Positions 43,381-52,286 are shown, counted from the first letter of the stretch. The stretch is 64,000 nucleotides of DNA from Pseudomonadota bacterium (GCA_018240785.1 JAFEFC010000003.1:62001-126000), one strand, 5' to 3'. Notes: generated by a model from the letters alone, not told the origin. Made by a program: numbers and translations.

Positions 43381-43992
43381 GATGCACTGACAGGTGCGCA
43401 CGCGGCTTTGCTGCTGGCGCTACGTGCCGGAGGGCAACGCATGGCGCAACTGTTGCGCGCGAAGGTGTCGGACTTCGACCCGGACACCGCAACGCTTCGC
43501 CTGTAAGATGGCAAGGGCAAACGGACGACGGCGCGCGAACATCTGCTACCGCTGGCACCGAAGGCCGCGGGCATCGTTTCCGGCCTCGTAGAACGCGCCA
43601 AGAGCCGAGAGCAGGCACGCGCCAAGGTTGAGGGCCGCGCGCCCGACATGGCCGGCCAGTGGCTTCTCTCGACGCATGGCCGCATCCCGATGACCGAGAC
43701 GACGCCGGGCAAGCGCGCCGCCGAAATCAGCGCCAGCATGGGGGGCGAACCCTTCGACCTGCGCGACGTGCGCCGCACCGTGGAAACCATGCTCGCCGGC
43801 CTGGGCATCAGCAAGGACACCCGCGCGCAACTGCTGAGTCACGGAATCAGCGGAGTGCAGGCCGCGCACTATGACCGGCACACCTACACGGACGAGAAGC
43901 GCGCCGCGCTGGTGGCCTGGGAGGCGAGGCTATCGGCTATCGTCCGAGCCGAGAAACAGCCCGCGAACGTACGGACCCTGCGCGCCGCCTGA
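43381..43992 (+). pseudogene. Tyrosine recombinase fragment with internal stop
   Basis: The frame encodes the C-terminal half of a phage-type integrase: HAALLLALRAGGQRMAQLL, TLRL, then TAA at 43504 where the family has Tyr or Phe, then DGKGKRTTAREHLLPL. The catalytic core region follows: FDLRDVRRTVETML (Arg), QLLSHGISGVQ (His) and HYDRHTY with the nucleophilic Tyr. About the first half of the protein is missing. It therefore cannot be active as read and marks an old integration event next to the CHAT-MBL pair. Confidence 0.85.
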
Positions 43993-44017
43993 CGACAGGC
44001 GCGGGAACATATCAGAA

Positions 44018-44356
44018 ATGCGATACTCTATGCACTGGACCGTTACCGTTCTCCCGGAAGCCGAGGCCGAATTACTGGCGCTGCCCGACGATATGCAAGC
44101 CCGCTTCCTGCACATCGCGGAGTTGCTGGAATCCTTCGGCCCGCAGAAGGTGGGCATGCCGCATATCCGCCCGTTGGAAGGGAAGCTGTGGGAAATGCGC
44201 ATGACCGGCCGCGACGGCATCGCCCGCGCCGTCTATGTGGCCCGTACCGGACAGCGCCTGACGGTCCTGCATGTCTTCACCAAGAAGACCCAGAAAACCC
44301 CGCGCAAAGCCATCGAGACGGCCCACGCGCGACTGAGGAGCCTGACCGATGACTGA
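44018..44356 (+). CDS. RelE/HigB-type toxin (Gp49-like)
   Basis: This 112-residue protein has the phage Gp49/HigB-like toxin pattern: WTVTVLPEAEAELLALPDDMQARFLHI, then HIRPLEGKLWEMRMTGRDGIARAVYV and TVLHVFTKKTQKTPRKAIETA. Such toxins are ribosome-dependent mRNA nucleases. The antitoxin gene overlaps its end by eight bases, the toxin-first order typical of hig-type modules. An alternative start lies four codons later (44030). Confidence 0.9.
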   Translation: MRYSMHWTVTVLPEAEAELLALPDDMQARFLHIAELLESFGPQKVGMPHIRPLEGKLWEMRMTGRDGIARAVYVARTGQRLTVLHVFTKKTQKTPRKAIETAHARLRSLTDD

Positions 44357-44630
44357 GCTTGCTGACCTGAAGGCCCGCATCCTGGCGAACCCCGAGGCCC
44401 GCGCCGAATACGAAGCACAAGCGCCGGAATTCGACCTTGCGCGCGAACTCATCGCCGCCCGCGCCCGCGCCGGCCTGACCCAATCCGAGCTTGCCGAGCG
44501 CATGCACACCACCCAATCGACCATCGCCCGCCTTGAGAGTGGCCGCACCCTGCCGAGCATGCGCACCCTGGCCCGCTATGCCGAAGCGACCGGAAGCCGC
44601 GCCGTGGTGCGACTGGAGCGCAGCGCCTGA
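44349..44630 (+). CDS. Xre-family antitoxin (HigA-like)
   Basis: This 93-residue protein has an N-terminal toxin-binding helix and a C-terminal helix-turn-helix (RAGLTQSELAERMHTTQSTIARLESG). It overlaps the toxin gene by eight bases, ensuring coupled synthesis, and should repress the module and neutralise the toxin. Confidence 0.9.
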   Translation: MTELADLKARILANPEARAEYEAQAPEFDLARELIAARARAGLTQSELAERMHTTQSTIARLESGRTLPSMRTLARYAEATGSRAVVRLERSA

Positions 44631-44674
44631 CCGAGCATTAGCCCATTAAGCAAACGGACGGCCGCGCCGCGGGG

Positions 44675-44929
44675 GCCATCCTGACGTTCGCCATCCTGAC
44701 CGCTGCGGCGAACGGGGTGATGCGGTCAATCCATGATCGGATGCCGGTCATCATCCGGCCTGAGGACTGAGCCGCCTGGCTAGATCCGGGGGACACCGAT
44801 GCCCACTTCGCGCGCGAACTCGCCGGCGAGTATCCGCCAGCAGGTGTGGAGGCCTATCCGGTGAGGCGCGCGGTGGGGAATCCGCGGGCGCAGGGTGAGA
44901 GCTTGGTCAAAAGACTTCCCTCGCCCTGA
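44675..44929 (+). pseudogene. Decayed SRAP (YedK/HMCES-type) protein fragment
   Basis: One frame reads TFAILTAAANGVMRSIHDRM and then PVIIRPED, stops at TGA (44768), and continues AAWLDPGDTDAHFAREL, EAYPVRRAVGNPRAQGESLV to a stop at 44929. This is the C-terminal third of an SOS-response-associated peptidase, a protein that crosslinks to abasic sites in single-stranded DNA. The TGA replaces the Trp expected in the ED-W-AAWL motif. The N-terminal part with the catalytic Cys is missing. Confidence 0.75.
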
Positions 44930-44946
44930 GACCGGACAAACGGCCC

Positions 44947-45945
44947 TCATGCACTGAAGTCGAGCTGCATCGTGTCACCGAATCGGGGATGGATGCGGTT
45001 AACCAGATCACGGAATTCCACTGGCGTGCGGGCCAGTTTCATCAAGGTAATGATTGAAGACAGGTGCTCGCGAAGTTTCGGGTGCCCAATGTCGTTTGTG
45101 AGCCACTGATGCAGCTTCGCCTTTCGTTCAGCTTTGCTCGCCGCCTTTTTCAATTCTGGCAATAGATCTGGGGCCAGTCGGTTATAGACGACCTCGTTCG
45201 TGATCCTCCCGAAGAACTGCGGGCGCCACTGCGGCTTGCCGGTTGGGGGGTACTCGTATCCGTAAAGCCGAAAGAGTTGCTCGTAGTAATCGGCCGGGAA
45301 TGTGCGTACCCAGGGCTGTAATTCCTTCGCGACAAACGCCTCCAGAATCTTTGCCAGCGCGTCTTTTGCACGATCCTTCTGGAAGCCGGTGGCCTCGTCT
45401 ACGAGTGCGATGATGCCAACGTGGGCCAAGCCGCGCATGAGGACCATTGCCTTTGCTGCAATATGCTGCTGCGTGTGCGTCAGCGCCTTCTGGTCCGATG
45501 CGTTCAGATAAACGTCGCAGATCTTCGGCAGGATCTCGGCTGGATAGCCAAAAGCACGGACGCCATTCTTGAGGCGAAATTCGATCTGGCTTGACGTCAC
45601 CAATAAGGCCTCGGTTATGAAGGGCTTCAGGTTCTTTGCGGTCAAGAAGGCGGGCAGATTGACGTCGGCATCGTAATAGCCTCTTCCCTTCGCTTGCCGT
45701 GCACGCCCAAGTGCCTGCATCACCCCGCTTTGCGTAAGTAACCGGCGGCCGTCTGGCAAAACTGCGCATGGGATCTCAATATCGCCGATGGTGATGGTGC
45801 CTTCGTGGGTCGCCTGCGGCAGCTTGGCAATCTCGGCCCTTGCTTTTGCAGCTTTGCTGGCAGCCGCCTTGCGCTCTTCTGGCGTGAGCATCGCCATGCG
45901 TGCCTTGCCCCCAATTGCCCGCCCGGTCGGTTCATTCGTGCTCAT
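44947..45945 (-). CDS. P63C domain protein
   Basis: This 332-residue protein has a Lys/Ala-rich N-terminus (MLTPEERKAAASKAAKARAEIAKLPQ), a middle part (TQSGVMQALGRARQAKGRGYYDADVNLPAFL) and the C-terminal P63C domain (FPADYYEQLFRLYGYEYPPTGKPQWRPQFFG, DIGHPKLREHLSSIITLMKLA). P63C proteins are linked to phages and mobile elements; their function is not established. The start at 45945 has GGAG eight bases upstream. Its promoter contains a repeat-rich operator at 45976-46013. It is divergent from the AbiTii gene. Confidence 0.85.
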   Translation of the reverse strand: MSTNEPTGRAIGGKARMAMLTPEERKAAASKAAKARAEIAKLPQATHEGTITIGDIEIPCAVLPDGRRLLTQSGVMQALGRARQAKGRGYYDADVNLPAFLTAKNLKPFITEALLVTSSQIEFRLKNGVRAFGYPAEILPKICDVYLNASDQKALTHTQQHIAAKAMVLMRGLAHVGIIALVDEATGFQKDRAKDALAKILEAFVAKELQPWVRTFPADYYEQLFRLYGYEYPPTGKPQWRPQFFGRITNEVVYNRLAPDLLPELKKAASKAERKAKLHQWLTNDIGHPKLREHLSSIITLMKLARTPVEFRDLVNRIHPRFGDTMQLDFSA

Positions 45946-45975
45946 TTGACAGACTCCTTCTTGTTCTTGAAGCCT

Positions 45976-46013
45976 GCATTTTGCGTATATGCTCGCATTT
46001 TGCAAGCAAAATG
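45976..46013. promoter_or_regulatory. Repeat-rich operator upstream of the P63C gene
   Basis: GCATTTTGC occurs at 45976-45984 and again at 45995-46003, 19 bp apart. The second copy forms a perfect inverted repeat with GCAAAATG at 46006-46013. The AT-rich sequence stands out from its GC-rich surroundings and probably binds a dimeric regulator. Confidence 0.55.
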
Positions 46014-46125
46014 TATTTTGTTTGATGTCTAGGCCGACTGGTGCCGTCTTGGATGAGCCGGTGTTGGTGAAGCCGATCTGGGCAACCTCGTCGGTAACGA
46101 GACGCCAGTCGTTTATCATCAGGTC

Positions 46126-47055
46126 ATGTCGCTACTTAAAGAGATCATCGCCGAGGCCACGGCCAAGACCGTGGACGTGCCGCGCCTGCTGCGCTTATGC
46201 ATGGTGCTCGCCTCCAGGCTGCAGTTCGATCCCATGCTTATATGGGTTCGTGAGGAGCTCGAGGGTTATCCGCCTGAGGCGGAGCTGCCTGCCTACAGGG
46301 TGTTGCGTGTTCGGAACAAGGGGCAATTCATTGGCCACCTTGAGGGCATCCTGGATCTCCCGTTATCCCTGTTGCCAGAACGCATGCAGCCGCACTATGA
46401 GCAAGCCATGATCCGGGACGGCATTGCCGAGTACCTTCACCTGCTTGACGGCGTTTCCGGGCGGGATGGCAATCTTGGGGCGATGCAATTGACTTGGCCG
46501 CCCGAGGTCGCGCTGAAATACGCGAGCAAGTACGTCAACTACGGTCAGTGCATCAAGGCGTGGAGCGAGGTGTCTGCGGCTGAAGTCGCCGGCATGCTCG
46601 ACAAGATCAAGACGAAGGTGCTCGCCTTCGCGCTGCAACTCGAGGCCGAGGCGCCGAACGCGGGCGAGATCGAGAGCCCGGCCGCTTCAATCGAGGAACG
46701 ACGCGTGTCTCAGATTTTCAATACGACGATCAACGGTGCTGTGCAGAACTACGCGGCCGGTGCAACCAACATCAGTCAGGTCGCAGTCGGTGGGTCCGTT
46801 CGCGCCGGCGATCTGGATTCGCTGCTGACCACGCTTCGCTCGGCCGGCGTTGCCGAGGCGGATCTCGAGGATCTCCAGGGGGCTCTGGAAGAGGATGGGC
46901 GATCAGCTGCGTCCGGGATGGGCGCTGCAGTGAAGGGATGGCTCGGTGGCCTCGCTGCGAAAGCTGCGTTGGGCGCGGCGAGTATCGGCGGTGACGTCGT
47001 GTCCGGTGTCGTGGCCCAGGCCATCGTTGCCTATCTCGGCATCTTCGACGGCTGA
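46126..47055 (+). CDS. AbiTii-domain protein, probable defence effector
   Basis: This 309-residue protein begins with an AbiTii domain (SLLKEIIAEATAKTVDVPRLLRLCMVLASRL, WVREELEGYPPEAELPAYRVLRV). A NTTINGAVQNYAAGATNISQ stretch and a small helical segment follow. The C-terminal region is Gly/Ala-rich and hydrophobic (LGGLAAKAALGAASIGGDVVSGVVAQAIVAYLGIF) and could enter a membrane. AbiTii was named for abortive-infection-type phage resistance; effector action by membrane disruption is inferred from the C-terminus only. It is divergent from the P63C gene. Confidence 0.8.
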   Translation: MSLLKEIIAEATAKTVDVPRLLRLCMVLASRLQFDPMLIWVREELEGYPPEAELPAYRVLRVRNKGQFIGHLEGILDLPLSLLPERMQPHYEQAMIRDGIAEYLHLLDGVSGRDGNLGAMQLTWPPEVALKYASKYVNYGQCIKAWSEVSAAEVAGMLDKIKTKVLAFALQLEAEAPNAGEIESPAASIEERRVSQIFNTTINGAVQNYAAGATNISQVAVGGSVRAGDLDSLLTTLRSAGVAEADLEDLQGALEEDGRSAASGMGAAVKGWLGGLAAKAALGAASIGGDVVSGVVAQAIVAYLGIFDG

Positions 47056-47283
47056 TCCACCGTTTCAGGTTCTGACACGTCGAGGTGCGCTTCTGCCGGC
47101 GCTCGCGGCCCGGGCTAGTTGAGCCCGTGCGATGCACGAACTAGTCCTGTTCAGCTCCGACACCGAACAGGAGCCGTGGGAGCCGGAGGAACTGCGACAG
47201 AGCCGCGCGGGACAGATGCCCGAGTGGAGATCAACGGCGAGCCCGTGGCGGCGCGCCAAATGCTGCTTGGGGGAGACGGAAAG

Positions 47284-47313
47284 CAAAAAGGCCAGTCCGT
47301 GAGAACTGGCCTT
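47284..47313 (-). terminator. Terminator after the initiator tRNA gene
   Basis: AAGGCCAGT (47288-47296) pairs with ACTGGCCTT (47305-47313), followed on the minus strand by TTTTTGC. It lies 13 bases beyond the tRNA 3' end. Confidence 0.8.
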
Positions 47314-47325
47314 CTGCTTGATGCG

Positions 47326-47402
<77 letters not shown>

Positions 47403-47491
47403 TCCGAAAACTGCTTACAAAGTGCTTACATGAAGCTGCACCCTGCTACTGCGGCACTCAGCGAATTGCGCCAAGCGCTTGATTTTACTGG

Positions 47492-47564
<73 letters not shown>

Positions 47565-47634
47565 GAAGGACGCGGATCATACCCGAGCTCGGCGGCCGAT
47601 TCAACACCAGCCGCATGTTGGCCTGCGCAATGGC

Positions 47635-48534
47635 TCAGCGCTCCTGCCAGTAGCCGGGCTCGCCGTAGCGATTGCGCAGGAAATCGATGAACAGGCGCAC
47701 CCGCAGCGCCAGGTTGCGGCGCTGCGGGTAAACGGCGTGGATGCCGTTGGGGGGCGCAGCGAAATCGTCCAGCACCGACTCGAGACGTCCGGCGCGCAGA
47801 TCGCCCTCCACTTCCCACAGCGATCGCCACGCCAGCCCATGGCCGGCCAGCGCCCACTCATGCAGCACCGCCCCGTCGTTGCACTCGAAGCGACCGCCCA
47901 CCTTCACGGTAAGCGCTTCGCCACCGGCTTCGCGGAACTGCCAGCCACGCTGCTGGCCCAGCGACAGGCAGACGTGCGCAGCCAGCTCGGCCGGCGTGGC
48001 CGGCACGCCATGCCGTGCCAGATAATCGGGGCTGCCCACCACCACGCGCCGGTTTTCGGCCAACTGCACCGACACCAGGCTGGAGTCGCCCAGCTCGCCG
48101 ATGCGGATCGCACAGTCGATCCCTTCGTTGACGAGGTCCACCAGGCGGTCGCTCAGGTCCAGCGTGCAACTGACTTCGGGATGGGCGTCAAGGAACTCCC
48201 TCACCAGCGGCGCGACATGGCGCCGCCCGAAACCGGCCGGCGCGGAAATGCGCAGGTGCCCGCTGGCCTTCACGCTGCCCAGGCTTACCGCCGCCTCGGC
48301 GTTCGCAAGCTCGTTGAGGATGCGCTGGCAGTCCTCGAAGAAGGCGCTACCCTCGAAGGTGAGCGTCACGCTGCGCGTGGTGCGCAGCAGCAGCCGCACC
48401 CCGAGCCGCTGTTCGAGCGCATCCAGCCGACGCCCGATCACCGCCGGCGTTACCCCTTCGGCGCGCGCGGCCGCGGACAGGCTGCCGCGAATAGCGACGG
48501 CAACCAAGGTTTCGATCTGCTTGAGCTGATCCAT
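47635..48534 (-). CDS. LysR family transcriptional regulator
   Basis: This 299-residue LysR regulator has an N-terminal winged helix (DQLKQIETLVAVAIRGSLSAAAR, VTPAVIGRRLDALEQRLGVRLL) and a periplasmic-binding-type effector domain (GHLRISAPAGFGRRHVAPLVREFL). The start at 48534 begins the HTH. The divergent TSUP permease gene is its likely target; a GATCA/TGATC inverted repeat lies in the spacer. The effector is unknown. Confidence 0.92.
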   Translation of the reverse strand: MDQLKQIETLVAVAIRGSLSAAARAEGVTPAVIGRRLDALEQRLGVRLLLRTTRSVTLTFEGSAFFEDCQRILNELANAEAAVSLGSVKASGHLRISAPAGFGRRHVAPLVREFLDAHPEVSCTLDLSDRLVDLVNEGIDCAIRIGELGDSSLVSVQLAENRRVVVGSPDYLARHGVPATPAELAAHVCLSLGQQRGWQFREAGGEALTVKVGGRFECNDGAVLHEWALAGHGLAWRSLWEVEGDLRAGRLESVLDDFAAPPNGIHAVYPQRRNLALRVRLFIDFLRNRYGEPGYWQER

Positions 48535-48560
48535 TTTTGACAAAAAGTAAAAGCCGAATT

Positions 48561-48574
48561 GATCATATCTGATC
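48561..48574. promoter_or_regulatory. Inverted repeat between lysR-type and TSUP genes
   Basis: GATCATATCTGATC has five-base arms in an AT-rich spacer, the usual site of a LysR-type operator. A possible TATAAG -10 toward the permease lies at 48585-48590. Confidence 0.45.
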
Positions 48575-48626
48575 TGTTGTTTTATATAAGACTCGAATAC
48601 ACTGCGGCGCTCCAAGGGTACGCCCG

Positions 48627-49442
48627 GTGCCACATCCGCACACCCCCGACAAGCTCGACATGGCCGGCATGGATTTCTTCCAGATCGCACTCATCGGCGT
48701 CGCCGCATTCGCGGCGGGGGCGGTGAACTCGGTCGCCGGCGGCGGCACCTTCTTTTCGTTTCCGGCGCTGCTGGCGGTCGGCGTGCCGCCGGTGATGGCC
48801 AACGCCAGCAATTCGGTGTCGCTGTGGCCCGGCAGCCTCGCCGGGGCCTGGGCCTTCCGCCAGGAGCTGGCACGCTTTCGGCGCAGCCTGCCGATGCTGT
48901 CGGTGGTCGCATTCGTCGGCGGCATCGCCGGCGGGCTGCTGCTGCTGGCGACGTCCAACGCTGCGTTCGCGAAGCTCATCCCGTGGCTGCTGCTGGTGGC
49001 AACCGTGCTGTTCGCCTTCAGCAGCCAGATCTCCGCCCTCGTCCGCAGGCTCAGGCCCGGCCCGACGAATGCCGACGAGCGGCACATCGGCCCCGGCGGG
49101 TTCGTGTTCCAGTTCGTGGTATCGATCTACGGCGGTTTCTTCGGCGCCGGCATGGGCATCCTGATGATCGCCGCACTGGCCATTCAGGGTTTCAAGGACG
49201 TGCATGAAATCAATGCCTTGAAAAACTGGCTATCAGCGATAATCTACAGCGTTGCCGTCGGTACCTTCGTCATCGCCAACGCGGTTTCGTGGCCGCACAC
49301 GCTGATCATGTTGGCGACTGCGACACTGGGCGGCTATGTGGGCGCCGCGCTGGCGCGGCGCATCCCAGCCGTCTGGCTGCGACGCTTCATCATCGCGGTG
49401 GGCGGCGTGCTCACGCTGCATTACTTCGTGAAAACCCTTTGA
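48627..49442 (+). CDS. TSUP (TauE/SafE) family permease
   Basis: This membrane protein of up to 271 residues has about eight spans and the family features VNSVAGGGTFFSFPALLAVGVPP and SIYGGFFGAGMGILMIAALAI. TSUP members export sulfite, sulfoacetate or other small anions. GTG at 48627 has AAGGG eight bases upstream; ATG at 48660 is possible and starts nearer the first membrane helix. It is divergent from a LysR-type gene and precedes malate synthase by 64 bases. Confidence 0.88.
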   Translation: MPHPHTPDKLDMAGMDFFQIALIGVAAFAAGAVNSVAGGGTFFSFPALLAVGVPPVMANASNSVSLWPGSLAGAWAFRQELARFRRSLPMLSVVAFVGGIAGGLLLLATSNAAFAKLIPWLLLVATVLFAFSSQISALVRRLRPGPTNADERHIGPGGFVFQFVVSIYGGFFGAGMGILMIAALAIQGFKDVHEINALKNWLSAIIYSVAVGTFVIANAVSWPHTLIMLATATLGGYVGAALARRIPAVWLRRFIIAVGGVLTLHYFVKTL

Positions 49443-49506
49443 ATCGCGGCATCGCCTGACTCTTCCTTCACCAAATAACACCCAAACGCACGCACAAGGA
49501 TTTCCC

Positions 49507-51105
49507 ATGAACCTCGACCTGCCCCAGGGCATGCAGATCAACGCCCCGCTGTCGCCCCGTTTCGACCAGATCCTGACCCGCGACGCGCTGGCACTGGTCG
49601 CCAAGCTGCACCGCACCTTCGAGCCGCGCCGCCAGGAGCTGCTGAAGGCGCGTGTCGCCCGCCAGGCACGCATCGACGCTGGCGAGATGCCCGACTTCCT
49701 GCCCGAGACCAAGCACATCCGCGAAGGCGACTGGAAGATCGCGCCGCTGCCGAAAGCACTGGAATGCCGCCGCGTGGAGATCACCGGTCCGGTCGAGCGC
49801 AAGATGATCATCAACGCCTTCAACTCGGGCGCCGACTCCTACATGACGGATTTCGAGGACTCCAACAGCCCGAACTGGTACAACCAGATCCAGGGCCAGG
49901 TGAACATCTACGACGCCGTCCGCCGCCAGATCAGCTACACCACCGAGGCCGGCAAGGAATACCGCCTGAACGACAAGGTCGCCACGCTGCAGGTGCGTCC
50001 GCGCGGCTGGCATCTTGACGAAAAGCACGTGCTGATCGACGGCCAGCGCGTGTCCGGTGGCATCTTCGACTTCGCCCTGTTCTTCTTCCACAACGCCAGG
50101 GAGCAGATCGCCCGCGGCGCCGGCCCCTTCTTCTACCTGCCGAAGATGGAGTCGCACCTCGAGGCCCGCCTGTGGAACGACATCTTCTGCATGGCGCAGG
50201 ACGAACTCGGCCTTCCCCGCGGCACGATCAAGGCCACCGTGCTGGTCGAGACCATCCTCGCCACCTTCGAGATGGAAGAGATCCTGTACGAGCTGCGCGA
50301 GCACTCCGCCGGCCTCAACGCCGGACGCTGGGACTACATCTTCTCTTGCATCAAGAAGTTCAAGAAGAACAAGAACTTCTGCCTCGCCAACCGCGGCTCG
50401 ATCACGATGGAAGTGCCCTTCATGCGCAGCTACGCGCTCGCCCTGGTGCAGGCCTGCCACAAGCGTGGCGCCCCGGCGATGGGCGGCATGAGCGCGCTGA
50501 TCCCGATCAAGAGCGACCCGGTCGCCAACGAGAAGGCGCTGGCCGGCATCCGTCACGACAAGACGCGCGACGCCAACGACGGCTACGACGGCGGCTGGGT
50601 GGCGCACCCGGGCCTGGTGCCGATCGCCATGGAGGAGTTCGTCAAGGTGCTGGGCGACAAACCCAACCAGTGGGAGAAGCAGGTCGAAGGCCGCTTCGGC
50701 CCGAAGGACTGGCTGAACTTTCAGCCCGAGCAGCCGATCACCGAAGTGGGCGTGCGCAACAACATCAACGTCGGCATCCACTACCTCGGCAGCTGGCTGG
50801 CCGGCAACGGCTGCGTGCCCATCCACAACCTGATGGAAGACGCCGCCACCGCTGAGATCTCGCGCTCGCAGATCTGGCAGTGGGTGGTGTCGCCGAAGGG
50901 CGTGCTGGACGACGGCCGCAAGGTCACCGCCGACTGGGTTCGCGGCCTGATCCCCGAGGAGCTGGCCAAAGTGAAGGCCACCGTCACCGCCCAGGGCGAA
51001 TCCACCTCGACCTACGATCAGGCCGCGGTGATCTTCGAGAAGATGTCGCTGACCGAGGACTTCCCCGAGTTCCTGACCCTGCCGCTCTACGAAGCGATGG
51101 AATGA
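49507..51105 (+). CDS. aceB: Malate synthase A
   Basis: This 532-residue enzyme condenses glyoxylate and acetyl-CoA to malate in the glyoxylate bypass. Length equals E. coli AceB. Conserved elements include GADSYMTDFEDSNSPNW, RPRGWHLDEKHV, FFYLPKMESHLEARLWND, ATVLVETILATFEMEEILYEL and the catalytic GYDGGWVAHPGL. The ATG follows an AAGGA site. No isocitrate lyase gene is adjacent in the window. A strong terminator follows. Confidence 0.97.
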   Translation: MNLDLPQGMQINAPLSPRFDQILTRDALALVAKLHRTFEPRRQELLKARVARQARIDAGEMPDFLPETKHIREGDWKIAPLPKALECRRVEITGPVERKMIINAFNSGADSYMTDFEDSNSPNWYNQIQGQVNIYDAVRRQISYTTEAGKEYRLNDKVATLQVRPRGWHLDEKHVLIDGQRVSGGIFDFALFFFHNAREQIARGAGPFFYLPKMESHLEARLWNDIFCMAQDELGLPRGTIKATVLVETILATFEMEEILYELREHSAGLNAGRWDYIFSCIKKFKKNKNFCLANRGSITMEVPFMRSYALALVQACHKRGAPAMGGMSALIPIKSDPVANEKALAGIRHDKTRDANDGYDGGWVAHPGLVPIAMEEFVKVLGDKPNQWEKQVEGRFGPKDWLNFQPEQPITEVGVRNNINVGIHYLGSWLAGNGCVPIHNLMEDAATAEISRSQIWQWVVSPKGVLDDGRKVTADWVRGLIPEELAKVKATVTAQGESTSTYDQAAVIFEKMSLTEDFPEFLTLPLYEAME

Positions 51106-51140
51106 TGCGCTGCGGCCCGATGCCGCGCGTAAAATCCCGG

Positions 51141-51165
51141 ACGGCGCCTGCGGGCGCCGTTTTTT
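51141..51165 (+). terminator. Terminator of aceB
   Basis: ACGGCGCC (51141-51148) pairs with GGCGCCGT (51153-51160) around TGCG and is followed by a T-run. Confidence 0.9.
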
Positions 51166-51256
51166 GTGCGCGCCCGCGGCGCGCCGGGCATCTCCTCGAA
51201 CCCATCACGGCACGCCGGATGTCTTTCTCCACCAACGTTCCCGCCTTTCGACGCCG

Positions 51257-52210
51257 ATGATTGCCGGCCTGCTCTGTGCGCTGGGCGCCGGTATGCTGTG
51301 GGGCCTGGTCTTCGTCACACCGCTGGTGCTGGGCGACTATCCGGGACTGATGCTGGCGATCGGCCGCTACATCGCTTTCGGCGTGCTCGCGGTCAGCCTG
51401 GCATGGTTCGACCGCCGCACCCTGGCGCGGCTCGAGCGCAGCGACTGGATCGAGGCGTTCAAGCTGGCGGCGATCGGCAACCTGCTCTACTACACCACGC
51501 TGGCCAGCGCGATCCAGTTGGCCGGTGCGCCCTTGCCCACCCTGATCATCGGCACCCTGCCGGTCGTCATCGCCGTGTGCGCCAACCTTGTCGACCGGCG
51601 CACCGCCGGCGGCGGCGTGCCCTGGCGCAGGCTTGCGCTGCCGCTGGCGGCGATGGCGGGCGGCCTGCTGCTGGTGCACGGCGACACCGCTGGGCGCGCC
51701 GGCGCTGACGGCCCAGCAGGCGCCGGCTATCTGCTCGGCATCGCGTCTGCCGTCTGTGCGCTGGCCTGCTGGACCTGGTACCCGATTCGCAACGGCCACT
51801 GGCTGCGCGCGCGCGGTGCCGGCCTGTCACGCGCCTGGGCCACCGCCCAGGGGCTCGCCACGCTGCCGCTGGCGCTGCTTGCGGCCCTGGGCTATGGGCT
51901 GTGGGACGGGCTGGCAGGCGCCGGCGGCAGCGGTTTCCCCTGGCCGCTCGGGGCGCGTCCGGCGCTCTTCGTGGGCATGATGCTCACCCTCGGCCTGGCG
52001 GCGTCCTGGCTCGGCACGCTGCTGTGGAACCACGCCAGCGCCCGACTGCCCGCCGCGCTGATGGGCCAGTTGATCGTTTTCGAGACGCTCGCGGCCCTGC
52101 TGTATGCCTTCATCTGGCACGGGCGCTGGCCCAGTGCGGCCGAGACGGCGGGCATCGTCCTGCTGACCACCGGCGTGCTGCTGGGCGTGCGGGTCTTCGG
52201 CCGCAAATGA
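51257..52210 (+). CDS. DMT-superfamily (EamA) transporter
   Basis: This 317-residue inner-membrane protein has about ten helices in two EamA-like halves (MIAGLLCALGAGMLWGLVFVTPLVLG and the second half from AGYLLGIASAVCALACWTWYPI). Members export amino acids or other metabolites. The start was placed at MIAGLL because the preceding in-frame residues are polar and run back into the terminator. The substrate is unknown. Confidence 0.85.
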   Translation: MIAGLLCALGAGMLWGLVFVTPLVLGDYPGLMLAIGRYIAFGVLAVSLAWFDRRTLARLERSDWIEAFKLAAIGNLLYYTTLASAIQLAGAPLPTLIIGTLPVVIAVCANLVDRRTAGGGVPWRRLALPLAAMAGGLLLVHGDTAGRAGADGPAGAGYLLGIASAVCALACWTWYPIRNGHWLRARGAGLSRAWATAQGLATLPLALLAALGYGLWDGLAGAGGSGFPWPLGARPALFVGMMLTLGLAASWLGTLLWNHASARLPAALMGQLIVFETLAALLYAFIWHGRWPSAAETAGIVLLTTGVLLGVRVFGRK

Positions 52211-52286
52211 CTCACCCGCGATCGACTGCGGCCGGTATGGCGCTTACCATGCGGCATCGCAACAATTTCCTATCACCCGGACGCCG

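Larger units (their letters stand above)
43381..47055. mobile_element. Remnant of an integrated element (accessory island)
   Basis: This segment contains only accessory or decayed genes: recombinase fragment, RelE/Xre pair, SRAP fragment, P63C and AbiTii genes. It ends 270 bases from the initiator tRNA-Met gene. No flanking direct repeats were found by eye, so the boundaries are uncertain. Confidence 0.45.

Noticed and set aside
47132-47302. 56-codon open frame MHELVLFSSD... between AbiTii and the tRNA genes
   Set aside because: No ribosome site, it runs into the tRNA terminator hairpin, and it resembles no family; probably non-coding.
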